Assembly: GCA_016946835.1 (NCBI GenBank)
Contig: JACVTC010000020.1
Span: forward strand, 745,001-797,500
Direction: 5' to 3'
DNA from: Neocallimastix lanati (nom. inval.)
Lineage: Eukaryota; Neocallimastigomycota; Neocallimastigomycetes; Neocallimastigales; Neocallimastigaceae
DNA: 52,500 nucleotides
Positions 14,711-24,432 of this stretch are shown here, in pieces (the first letter of the stretch is position 1; the number at the start of each line of letters is the position of its first letter). The notes under the pieces were generated by a model. It saw only the letters and a list, made by a program, of their open reading frames with translations, was not told the origin of the DNA and did no database searches. The translations under genes and the position numbers were made by a program.

Positions 14711-14921
14711 AAAATTTCAAGGAAAATTCACATATTTAGCCTTTTTAGATCTTAAAAAAAAGCTTATGATTCAGTTCCTATTCCTATTTTTAACATTCTT
14801 ACTAAATTATATCATTATGGAGTACGTGGTCATAAACCTATTATACTTTCTTGCAACAAAGTTCTCTCCGATGGCTTTATAAGGCCTGCTAAAGTTTCTA
14901 AATGGTCTACACATATTTGTA
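14711..14921 (+). pseudogene. Older LINE copy, left fragment (RT piece joined to endonuclease piece)
   Basis: Bases 14711-14830 encode the reverse-transcriptase block around F-L-D-L-K-K but with two extra A in the A run (8 instead of the 6 in the intact LINE), which shifts the frame before Y-D-S-V-P. They nearly match 21225-21344, frameshift included. From 14831 the sequence jumps to the end of the endonuclease domain and its linker: I-I-L-S-C-N-K then S-K-W-S-T-H-I-C, matching L-I-L-S-C-K-K and F-K-W-S-Q-R-M-C of the intact LINE. The reading frame continues through the target-site duplication into 20147 and beyond, so this is the left half of the copy disrupted by the younger LINE. The RT-before-EN order shows a rearrangement older than that insertion. 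Confidence 0.88.
14908..14921 (+). repeat. LINE target-site duplication, left copy
   Basis: TACACATATTTGTA, repeated exactly at 20133-20146 directly after the poly(A) tail. Confidence 0.93.
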
Positions 14922-17900
14922 TCCCCAATGATGTGGACTGTTTTTCCAGGTCCATGGAGGGTTGATGGAAAAGGAATAACTTATATCAGGTGTATTAATT
15001 ACAGCTTTCTGTGATTCTGATGATAATCGATGGTTATCCTTTCTAAAGTGGCTTCTAGTACGAAGAGTGAAAACTGGAATACTGGAAGACTGTAGAAAGT
15101 GAACCTGATGTTTTATATTGTTTTAAACTGGATATGTAGTAACATTGGAGTTGTATAATTAATAATATCATGTAGTTTCTACATATTATCATTGTAATGA
15201 ATCTATTGTATTTTTTACTTTATCATTATTTTGTATATGTATTTTTCTATAGTATTATTTATACTTTCATGTAGCTATTGTAAAATGGAAATGTAGGAGA
15301 TTGATTCACTCCAAAGCTTGTGTTTAAGACATTATTTAACGGATGGGAATCTTTTTTATAGTCTTTCTCTACTAATATTTTTTCTTTTTAAATATACTTT
15401 TAGCTAATTTATGATTATTCAACAGAAAATTTTTAACATCTTAAAGCGCTTTATTAATTGAAAGAATTACAATCATTCAAAAGATAAAAAGAAACAATTA
15501 TTCATTTTTACAGTATATACAAGTAATTTTGTATCAATAAATTACTAACCCTTGAGTAAATTTATAAATATTATATCAGTTATACAGGATAAAATCAATT
15601 ATTTACAAAATCTAAAATCTATTCAATCATCAAGAACAATTTTATATTTCAAGCTTTCAAATATTCAACACCAATATTTTTTTTTTTACTATTTAAAGAG
15701 AATTTACTTTCTCTTTTATTTTTTAATTTATTTTATTACATATATATATATATATATAAAAAAAAAAAAAAAAATTTTTTTATCTATTTTTTTTATTATT
15801 TTTATTATTTTTATTTTATTCTTCTTTTATTTTATTTTTTAGGCTTTCTTGATATGGATAATACTTCTTCAAATTCAGCAACTATACCTGTTTTGCGACG
15901 TGGTCTTCGAAGATACGATATTCAGAATAAAGATTTCATTCTTATCTTTATTCATGATCTTCAATCATGGTCTGTTAGTAAACTTTGGGAATTTCTTAGT
16001 AAACGTATTTCCAATTGCAATGAAATAGTTCATGGAATTATAAAAACACACACACCTAATATGGAAAATTACTTCATTTTAAGGATAAACTATGATAAAC
16101 CCACTTATTACCTAAATATTTTATTTCTTCTTACCCATTGCCTTCCAATCAATAAAATTAATTGGATCCAAACCGACAAAATCAGAACTTTCAGTGAAGT
16201 TAAGAAATTTAACAACAAATTTTCTTCTTTTGAAACTAAATCAATGGCTAAAGATTTTCTTTATAGTAATATTTATTCACCGGCTACTCAGTTCTTTAAT
16301 CTTTGTGTCAGTTGGAATATTAATGGATGGAATGATGAAAAACGTGATGGTATTAGATACTTTAATGAAATTTTTAAACCCATCTGTATTTGCTTGCAAG
16401 AGGTCGGTAATAGCCAATACCTTAATGCACATTCAAATAATTACCCATTTCTTTGTCACTATAATACAATTTTACGTAAAGCTGATCCAAATATACCCGG
16501 TATGAGAGGTCTTAGTATAAGTGTACATCGTTCATGTTCATTTTCTCCTGATCCCTTTGAATATAAGTATATCATTTCTGTCAACATTACTTCTTTTTGG
16601 GGAATTAAATGCACTATTGGTAATATTTATGTTCCTACGGTCACTCATAAGGAAGAAAGAAAGAATGCCTTTTCAGAAATTACTAATTGGATAAAGAAAC
16701 ATACTAATACACCTTCTATTCTTGTAGGTGACTTTAATATGTCTAAATCCCAATTAGATAGTTTACTTAATAAATCATCTTATCAGTGGTTCACTAAATA
16801 CTTATCAGGTCTCGATTTCACATGGGCTCGGGATGGTAGATCGTCTTGTATTGATCATGTTTTATTTAATTGTAAAATGAAGGAATACATTAATAAGGTA
16901 TCTGTTTGTAGTACATTCAATGATATATCTGACCACTTCCCTCTTATCCTTTCCTGTAAGAAAGATGACTCAGAAGGTTTTCGTGCTCCTACTCCTTCTA
17001 GAAGATTCAAGTGGTCCCAACGCATGTGTAATGAAAAGCATAATGAAATATTCTCAAGTAACTACTTCTCAATTCTTCTTAATGAATTTGATGATAATAA
17101 AGAATTAAGTTCTAATGAAATGGTCAATAAATTTATAGAAACAGCTAATAAAGTTGGTGATAAAGTTCATGCTAGAGTTCCTTGTGATCTTAAAGGATCA
17201 GCTTTCCACTGCCCTTATTATATCAAGAAACTTTCTCATGAAAAGCATGTTGCATTTAATGAAATCAAAAATTTTTCTTTAGGTTCTAATCTTGAAAACC
17301 TTGATGAATTTTTAAATTTGCTTCGTGAGTATAAAAATATATGTGGTAAAGTCAGGTCAATTAAGTTTTCTATTAAATCAAAACAATTTCATCAGTCAAT
17401 AGAATCTGCATGTAATGATTTTAGTAATAAAAATGCTAGGAGTGCTTGGTTAAAATTAAAGAAGCTATCTCGCCCTATGTACTCTAATTCTATTTCGTCA
17501 AGTGTTTTAAAGGACAAGCAGGGTAACTTTTTATTTTCTCATTCGGATCAATTAAATCGATTTGCTGAACATTACAGTGAACTAGCTTCTGATGTTACTC
17601 AACACAGTTTGGATAATGAATACTGGGTAAGTTTATTTGGAACTAATCCTAATAATAATCTTACTTGGGATATTAATGATTCTATTACTATGGAAGAAAT
17701 TCAAAACACTGTGCTTGAAATGAAAAATAATAAAGCTCCTGGACCCGATGGTATTCCGATTGAATTTTTTAAAGCCTTCTTTAGTAAATCTGATTTATCC
17801 GATAATCAAGATGATTCTTCAGATGATCACTACTCTAAGTTTTCTAAATGTTTACTTTCATTATTTAACAAAATCTGGGATGGTGATTTCCCTGAAGAGT

Positions 17901-20083
17901 GGAATTCGGCTTCTATAATATCAATTCCAAAAAAAGGAGATCTTTCGGATTGTAATAATTATCGTGGTATTTCTCTTATTAATGTTGGCTTAAAAATTAT
18001 TTCAAAGATTGTTACTAATAGAATTGCTAAATATGCCCTTGAACATAAATTTGTTAGACCTGAACAATTTGGATTTAGAAATAAAGAAGAATGCATAAGT
18101 TTGTATATTTCAATTAGAGAGATATGTCAAAGAAGAAAATTTAAAGGAAATTTTACTTATCTTGCTTTTCTCGATCTTAAAAAAGCCTATGATTCAGTTC
18201 CTATCTTTAATATTTTGACCAAATTATATAACTTAGGAATTAGAGATAAATGTCATCTGTTTTTAAAGAATCTTTATCTATCCTCTAAAGCTTGTGCTTT
18301 TTTTAATGGTAATCTCTCAGAAGAATTTTCGATTAATCGTGGTGTTAGACAAGGATGCCCTCTATCTCCTATTTTATTCAATTTGTTCATTAATGATATA
18401 CTGGATAATTGTGATAAGTATGGTGTATATTTAGATTCTCAATATTGTTGTGGTGGACTTTTTGCGGATGATATTGTTTTAGTTGCTCCATCTAAACAAG
18501 CTCTTAAGAAAATTTTGAATAAAGTTCATGAATGGGCTATTAAAAATGAAATGACTTTTGGAATTAATAAGTGTGCTACTCTTGTTGTAAAACCGATTAA
18601 CTTTGTTAAACCGATAAATTATGAAGATCCATCTTTCTTTATTGGTAGTAAAAAATTACCTAAAACTGACAACTATACCTATCTTGGTATTCCTTTTGAT
18701 GAATCTTTATCACTGAAACCTATACAATCCAAATTAAACAGTAATTTAAATGTCAAGTTAAATTTGTACTTTCGATTTCTTATTAATAAATCTGTTCCTC
18801 TCCCATTGAAGAAATATGTTTTAATTTCGTTTATTCTTAGTCTTGTTATATATTATGCTCCTCTCTTTGGTTCAAATAAGAGCAGATGTTCTAAAGCTCA
18901 AAAAATTATTAATAGAGGACTTTATTGGAGTTACGGATTTAAATCTCGCAATTCTTCTGTTAGTCTCTATAATATTACTCGTGAATTGAGAATACCTCCT
19001 CTTTCAGCTGTCTGTGCTATATCTCAATTACGTTGCTTTAGAAAATGGAAAAACTCATCATGTATTATTAATCATCTCACTAATAATATTCCTACTATGT
19101 CACATTATTCATGGACTAAAGAATCAAGGACTTTGGATAAGAAATTAAATGGTAAGAAAACAAGTGAAATAAAAAAGTTTTATTGGGAAAGAGATGTCTT
19201 CAAACCCTCAAAAGCTAAAAAAGCAATTATTTACAAGGAGAATGATTTTGGATTTATTTCAGAAATCAGAAACTTAACATTTCAATATCCTAAGTATCAG
19301 TTGGGATTCTTTTGGATTTCTCGTATTAGGTGTGGTTTTAAATTCGACATTAGTATTTCCATTAAAAGAAAAATCGTCTCAGAAGATTGCCCTAAATGTT
19401 GCCCTTGTTGTGGTGTTAGTGTACCTAGCTTTTCTCACTGGATCTTTGCCTGTAAAGAATTGGAAAATTACAGAAATAAATCTTTACCTTTTCTAGATGA
19501 TCTCTTTTTGAAGTTTGCATTGATAATTGAACAAAAATCCTTGGATGTTTCTTTAGATTCAGAAAAGGATTATGATAATAATATTTATTATTATATATTG
19601 AGTGCACTTCTTGGTGGGCGTTCAATATATTCAAAAATTAAAGTTAATGATGGGGAACAAAGACAATTAGTTGACAATATTTTTAAACAAAGTTCAACTT
19701 CGTCAACAGTTCCGTATTTTGTGGGGATTGCGGAGTTTCTAACAAACGTAATACCATTAATTTGTCGATCTTTTAGTTTGATGATGAAATGGTATTCCGT
19801 TGAATCTACCGTTACCAAGAGCGTCGACGTCGAAATGATAAGGCATGGATTTTCACCTCCAGATACAGATTCGATTGATAACACTAATACTGAAATTATT
19901 ACTCACAATAATGGACGTGGTGTTATTATCGAGGAATGGGAAAAGTTAGAGGCTATTGCTTCTAACGCACTTTTATAATTTTATAATATATAATATTTTA
20001 TTTCATGTATTTTATTTGTTATTTTTTCATTTAATTTCATGTAATTTTATTATTATTATAAATTAAATAAAGTTTTCTCTAAG

Positions 20084-20132
<49 letters not shown>
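14922..20132 (+). mobile_element. Full-length non-LTR retrotransposon (APE-type LINE)
   Basis: A 5.2-kb element with a 14-bp duplication on both sides, a 5' leader of about 930 bp, one intact 1374-codon ORF (15854-19978), a short 3' UTR with an AATAAA signal at 20066-20071, and a 46-nt poly(A) tail (20087-20132). No separate ORF1 was found. The leader is moderately G+C-rich at first, then turns low-complexity (TA)n, A and T runs at 15742-15840 just before the ORF. Full length, an open ORF, a long pure A tail and a perfect duplication point to a recent insertion. It landed in an older relative in the same orientation. Confidence 0.96.
15854..19978 (+). CDS. LINE polyprotein: endonuclease, reverse transcriptase, zinc-finger
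   Basis: Replication protein of the LINE, acting by target-primed reverse transcription. The N-terminal 145 residues are unassigned. The AP-like endonuclease spans about residues 148-368, with S-W-N-I-N-G, L-Q-E-V (Glu183), V-G-D-F-N (Asp293, Asn295), C-I-D-H and the terminal S-D-H (359-361) all present. A linker follows. The reverse transcriptase spans about 625-900: K-A-P-G-P-D-G, R-G-I-S-L, G-V-R-Q-G-C-P-L-S-P and the catalytic F-A-D-D (870-873). Residues 1179-1200 form a Cys/His cluster (C-x2-C and C-C, then H-x3-C) like the C-terminal finger of many LINEs. Every catalytic residue I looked for is intact and there is no internal stop. The start is the first ATG of the frame, after a stop-rich low-complexity leader. 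Assignment to an APE-type LINE is firm; the clade is not determined. Confidence 0.96.
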   Translation: MDNTSSNSATIPVLRRGLRRYDIQNKDFILIFIHDLQSWSVSKLWEFLSKRISNCNEIVHGIIKTHTPNMENYFILRINYDKPTYYLNILFLLTHCLPINKINWIQTDKIRTFSEVKKFNNKFSSFETKSMAKDFLYSNIYSPATQFFNLCVSWNINGWNDEKRDGIRYFNEIFKPICICLQEVGNSQYLNAHSNNYPFLCHYNTILRKADPNIPGMRGLSISVHRSCSFSPDPFEYKYIISVNITSFWGIKCTIGNIYVPTVTHKEERKNAFSEITNWIKKHTNTPSILVGDFNMSKSQLDSLLNKSSYQWFTKYLSGLDFTWARDGRSSCIDHVLFNCKMKEYINKVSVCSTFNDISDHFPLILSCKKDDSEGFRAPTPSRRFKWSQRMCNEKHNEIFSSNYFSILLNEFDDNKELSSNEMVNKFIETANKVGDKVHARVPCDLKGSAFHCPYYIKKLSHEKHVAFNEIKNFSLGSNLENLDEFLNLLREYKNICGKVRSIKFSIKSKQFHQSIESACNDFSNKNARSAWLKLKKLSRPMYSNSISSSVLKDKQGNFLFSHSDQLNRFAEHYSELASDVTQHSLDNEYWVSLFGTNPNNNLTWDINDSITMEEIQNTVLEMKNNKAPGPDGIPIEFFKAFFSKSDLSDNQDDSSDDHYSKFSKCLLSLFNKIWDGDFPEEWNSASIISIPKKGDLSDCNNYRGISLINVGLKIISKIVTNRIAKYALEHKFVRPEQFGFRNKEECISLYISIREICQRRKFKGNFTYLAFLDLKKAYDSVPIFNILTKLYNLGIRDKCHLFLKNLYLSSKACAFFNGNLSEEFSINRGVRQGCPLSPILFNLFINDILDNCDKYGVYLDSQYCCGGLFADDIVLVAPSKQALKKILNKVHEWAIKNEMTFGINKCATLVVKPINFVKPINYEDPSFFIGSKKLPKTDNYTYLGIPFDESLSLKPIQSKLNSNLNVKLNLYFRFLINKSVPLPLKKYVLISFILSLVIYYAPLFGSNKSRCSKAQKIINRGLYWSYGFKSRNSSVSLYNITRELRIPPLSAVCAISQLRCFRKWKNSSCIINHLTNNIPTMSHYSWTKESRTLDKKLNGKKTSEIKKFYWERDVFKPSKAKKAIIYKENDFGFISEIRNLTFQYPKYQLGFFWISRIRCGFKFDISISIKRKIVSEDCPKCCPCCGVSVPSFSHWIFACKELENYRNKSLPFLDDLFLKFALIIEQKSLDVSLDSEKDYDNNIYYYILSALLGGRSIYSKIKVNDGEQRQLVDNIFKQSSTSSTVPYFVGIAEFLTNVIPLICRSFSLMMKWYSVESTVTKSVDVEMIRHGFSPPDTDSIDNTNTEIITHNNGRGVIIEEWEKLEAIASNALL

Positions 20133-20136
<4 letters not shown>

Positions 20137-20146
20137 CATATTTGTA
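20133..20146 (+). repeat. LINE target-site duplication, right copy
   Basis: Exact copy of 14908-14921. Removing the element and one copy restores in-frame similarity of the older LINE to the intact one. Confidence 0.93.
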
Positions 20147-21475
20147 AAACAAAAAATTCAGATATTTTATCACATAATTATTTTTCAATCTTAGCAAATG
20201 ACCTCGATTCTCATTACAATTCACTCACGGCTGATGAAATGGTAGAAAAAATTTATCAATACAGCAAATAATATAGGGAAGAATATTAAGGCTTTCATTC
20301 CAACAAATTTAAAGGGATCTGCTTTTCACTGTCCTTATTACATTAAAAAACTGTCTCATGAAAAACATATTGCATTTCGGAATATTAAGCCTTACTTTAA
20401 CTGTGAAAATGTTGATAATTACCTTGAACAATTTAATAAATATGAAAAACTTTGCAAATTAATCAAGAAAACAAAGAGCAAATTTCGTTCTGCTAGATTT
20501 AAAGCTAATATAGTAAAAATTGGTAATTATTTTTTGAATAAAGATTTCAAAAATGGTTGGAGATGTTTAAAAAAAATGGCTAAACCATCGTATTCATCTA
20601 CCTCCCTTACTTGCATAAAATCTAAATTTGGTCAAGATATTATCTCTCCTACTAAACAATTAGATAGATGGGCTGAGTATTATAAAGATCTAGCTTCTGA
20701 TCCCTCAGGTCACAGCCTTAATCGTAACTTCTGGATTCATGCTTTAAGGAATATTAGTCCTTAGATCCTCTACTTGGAATATCAACGATCCTATTACGAT
20801 TGACGATATTAAAAAAACTATTTCATCTATGAAAAACAACAAAACACCCGGCCCCCAATGGTATCCCGATTGAATTCTACAAAGCTCTGTTTTGCAATGA
20901 AGAATTACTGGAAACACATCCTGCTGCTGGAAAATGTCTTAAATTGATTTTTAATAAAATATGGAATGGGTCTTTTCCTAAAAAATGGAAACTCAGCTTC
21001 TATTGTATCAATCCCTAAGAAAGGTGACCTATCAGTTTGTAGTAATTATTCGAGGTATTTCTCTCATTAATGTTGGACTGAAAATCATTTCAAAATTTAT
21101 AACAGATAGAATATCTTCTTACGCACTCTCACACAATTTCATTAGACCTGAACAATTTGGTTTTCGCAACCGTGAAGAATGCATTAGTTTATTCATTTTC
21201 CGTTAGAGAAATTTGCCAAAGAAGAAAATTTCAAGGAAAATTCACATATTTAGCCTTTTTAGATCTTAAAAAAAAGCTTATGATTCAGTTCCTATTCCTA
21301 TTTTTAACATTCTTACTATTATATATCGTTATGGAGTACGTGGTAAATGTTTTGATTTTTCTATGTAATTTATATACTTCATCTAAAGCTCCTGCTCGAT
21401 TGGCTTCAATGTTATCAAATGAATTTCCTATTAAAAGAGGTGTTCGTCAAGGTTGTCCATTATCTCCGATCTTAC
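20133..21475 (+). pseudogene. Older LINE copy, right fragment, frameshifted
   Basis: Continues the disrupted copy. The order matches the intact LINE from the linker after the endonuclease to RT motif B: D-I-L-S-H-N-Y-F-S-I-L, then L-K-G-S-A-F-H-C-P-Y-Y-I-K-K-L near 20310, then the G-W-R-C-L-K-K-M block (20534-20764), the P-G-P block with an extra C near 20850, R-G-I-S-L-I-N-V-G-L-K near 21055, R-P-E-Q-F-G-F-R-N near 21145, and G-V-R-Q-G-C-P-L-S-P near 21440. At least five frameshifts and several stops separate the pieces. It ends abruptly at a T run (21476-21495), so the F-A-D-D catalytic block and the C-terminus are missing. Divergence from the intact copy is substantial, so it is an older member or a sister subfamily. 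Confidence 0.92.
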
Positions 21476-21675
21476 TTTTTTTTTTTTTTTTTTTTCTCCT
21501 TGGTAGGTATTCTATTCCTAAGACTTTATGGTGATACTTCTCTCCAAAATTCCATTCAGCGATGATTTCATCATTTCAATCTGTTATATCTAATTATGGA
21601 ATCTAAAGTTAGTATGAAAGTTCTTTTTTTTTTTATTTATTTTTCAAATTTTCTAATGAACTCCAAGGTATCATT

Positions 21676-21717
<42 letters not shown>

Positions 21718-21816
21718 TATTATCCATGAAACATCCATTTTTTATTTTATAAAGATTTCATTAAATGAAAATTCTATTACTATTTTAGTACTTTTATTCT
21801 TTCTCTAGATTTGATA

Positions 21817-21853
<37 letters not shown>

Positions 21854-23252
21854 CCCCCCTCTCTATTGCTGGTTTCTGTGTGTGTCAATGATCAATGCAA
21901 ACATAAAGTGCATCTATCAATGAATAAAATTCTAATGGCATGATTTAAAAAAAAAAAAAAATCTAAATTAAAGATATTCCTACTTCCTACTACTATGCTT
22001 TGCCTCTTATATTCTTGGAATAAAGTAAGGAATCTCGTACTCTCTCTCTATATATATATATGTAAAAATTAGTGAAAATTGCTTTCTTTTTTTTTTCTAG
22101 ACAGAAGCAAAAAAAATAAAAAAAGAAATATCAGAAAAAAAAAATATCAGAAAAAAAAAAAAAGGTTTAGGGATGAGATTGAAGTATATTGGTCTGATAG
22201 GTGCAACAAAACAAGATATTAAAAGGGAAGTAATACCGATAAATTAAAGATCATTCGCTCTTGAACTTGAAACTCTATATCGCCACATTCAATCTTTAGA
22301 TGTTAAATATACTAATTTCAGTTTAGGATTTTAATGGGATTTTTTACGTTTTAAGAATAGGGATTTAAGTTTTAAGTACTAATATATCTCTATTTGGATG
22401 TGGCGGAATTAACCGAGAAATTTTGTCTCTGGTGTTATCTATGATGTAGTCAAGGTGATTAATCATTTATTTCACTGGAAAAGTTAAAATATTTCTTTTT
22501 TTTTTTTTTTAATGATAGTTCTACATTATTGAATTTTCATTAATGTTTTTTTTTTTTTTTTTTTTAGTTTGTATTTAAGTAAAAGAAAGAAATTATTTAT
22601 TTATTTTTTTTATCTATTTTTTTTTATTTAGTTTGTTTTTAAGTAAAATAAAGAAATTATTTATTTATTTTTTTTTCTTTTATTTTAGATATTAAAAAAG
22701 AAAAAATAAAATAAAAAAAAAAATAAAAATAAATGAATATGTTTTTATGTTTTTCCCTTCCCTTCTTAATAGAAGCTTTAGTTTTTAGATGATTTATAAT
22801 TTTTCGGTAATGGTGGGTAAAGACATTTAAAAGAACTTCTTTTTAAAAAGGAAGAATTCTAAATCTAATATTCCTTTTATAGAGTCAGCTTAGCATATTT
22901 CCTTAGATTTCCTTACCCATACTATATATATATATATATATATATATTTTATTTTTTTATTTTTTATTTTATTTTATTTTATTTTTTTTTGTAATTCTCT
23001 TGAGTTACTCTTTGATTGGTACAAGTAAATCCTTCTATTACCGACCATTATACGAATATTCGAAATTCCTTCTCAACTTCAAATGGTAATCGTTGTATCT
23101 TCATAAAAAATGAAGCAATGGAAAATATAGAAAATTGAATGGATTAATTTGAAAAGCATTTAATTTAGAATAATTAAATGTCCAGTTAGTCCCCTCTTTA
23201 TCCTAAAATGTATTTAATAAAGTTGACAAAATTAATTCCTAACTCTTAATAA

Positions 23253-23330
<78 letters not shown>

Positions 23331-23367
23331 TTTTTATTTAACCAACAAAAAGTAAATAAAAAGTTAA

Positions 23368-23419
<52 letters not shown>

Positions 23420-23609
23420 GAACAGAGACTTTTATTTAATCATGGTAGATAAGTTCATATAATAAAAAAAATATGGACAGTTTATTATTTAATATCATTG
23501 TATTTATTTTGAAAAAAAAAAAAAAATTATAAAAATAATAGGGATGATCGAAATTTTATTAGCATAGAGATTAAAAAATTAAAAAGTTTACCAAAAAAAA
23601 AAAAAAAAC
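21476..23609. other. Low-complexity region with two unassigned islands
   Basis: Holds T runs (about 20 nt at 21476; about 36 nt near 21679), (TA)n near 21817 and 22925, a near-duplicate of about 60 bp (22566 and 22628, core AGTTTGTATTTAAGTAAAA) and (AAAT)n at 23252-23327 and 23364-23405. Islands of more complex sequence at 22165-22470 and 22745-23230 are not recognised. The first holds an imperfect inverted pair, CGCCACATTCAA (about 22284) and TTGGATGTGGCGG (about 22396). Confidence 0.55.
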
Positions 23610-23905
<296 letters not shown>

Positions 23906-24245
23906 TGTTAAAGTATTAAATAATATAAATAAATAAACTTAATAATTTAGGTTTATAATTAAATAATAGAAAATATAAATCATAAATATTTATGTAAAAA
24001 ACTAAACTTAAAATGTAAATTAACATTATTTATGTTAATACATAGTTAAATGTAAATCATTAGATTTATCATGCGCATGTAAATAATCTCTTTATTCTTG
24101 TTTATTCACGTGAAATAATAATATAGTTTATATAAAAATAATTGTTTATTTTATAGACAAAAATTTGCGATTTTCGTCAATAAGTAATTTTATAATAAAT
24201 AAATAAATGTATATATTATTAATAACTAAATAAATTACTTTAATA
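23906..24245 (+). repeat. 5' LTR, 340 bp
   Basis: Starts TGTTAAAGTA and ends TACTTTAATA, a near-perfect short inverted end pair. I see no difference from the 3' LTR in a by-eye comparison. Confidence 0.95.
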
Positions 24246-24432
24246 GATTAAGAGTCTCATCTGTACTCTTAACATTCTCATATAATATTGATAAAATAAT
24301 ATAAAATATATTTATTAAAATAAAATATTAATTAAATAAAATATTAATAAAATTACATAATAAAAACACAAAATAATCTTCTTAAAACCCAAATATATAA
24401 TAATATTAATTATTAAATTAAAAATTAATTAA
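24246..24432 (+). promoter_or_regulatory. Copia leader with palindrome at the primer-binding position
   Basis: Directly after the LTR, TTAAGAGT (24248-24255) and ACTCTTAA (24265-24272) form a perfect 8-bp inverted repeat around a 9-nt loop. The position is that of the minus-strand primer-binding site. It shows no classic match to the 3' acceptor end of a tRNA that I recognise. An internal anticodon-stem priming site, as in Drosophila copia, is a possible but unproven reading. Confidence 0.55.

Noticed and set aside
15552-15842. ORF1 of the LINE upstream of the main ORF
   Set aside because: The frame begins without ATG, is only partly complex and then becomes (TA)n and A/T runs; no nucleic-acid-binding motif.
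19425-19884. Minus-strand open frames opposite the LINE
   Set aside because: Shadow frames of the LINE ORF; no independent support.
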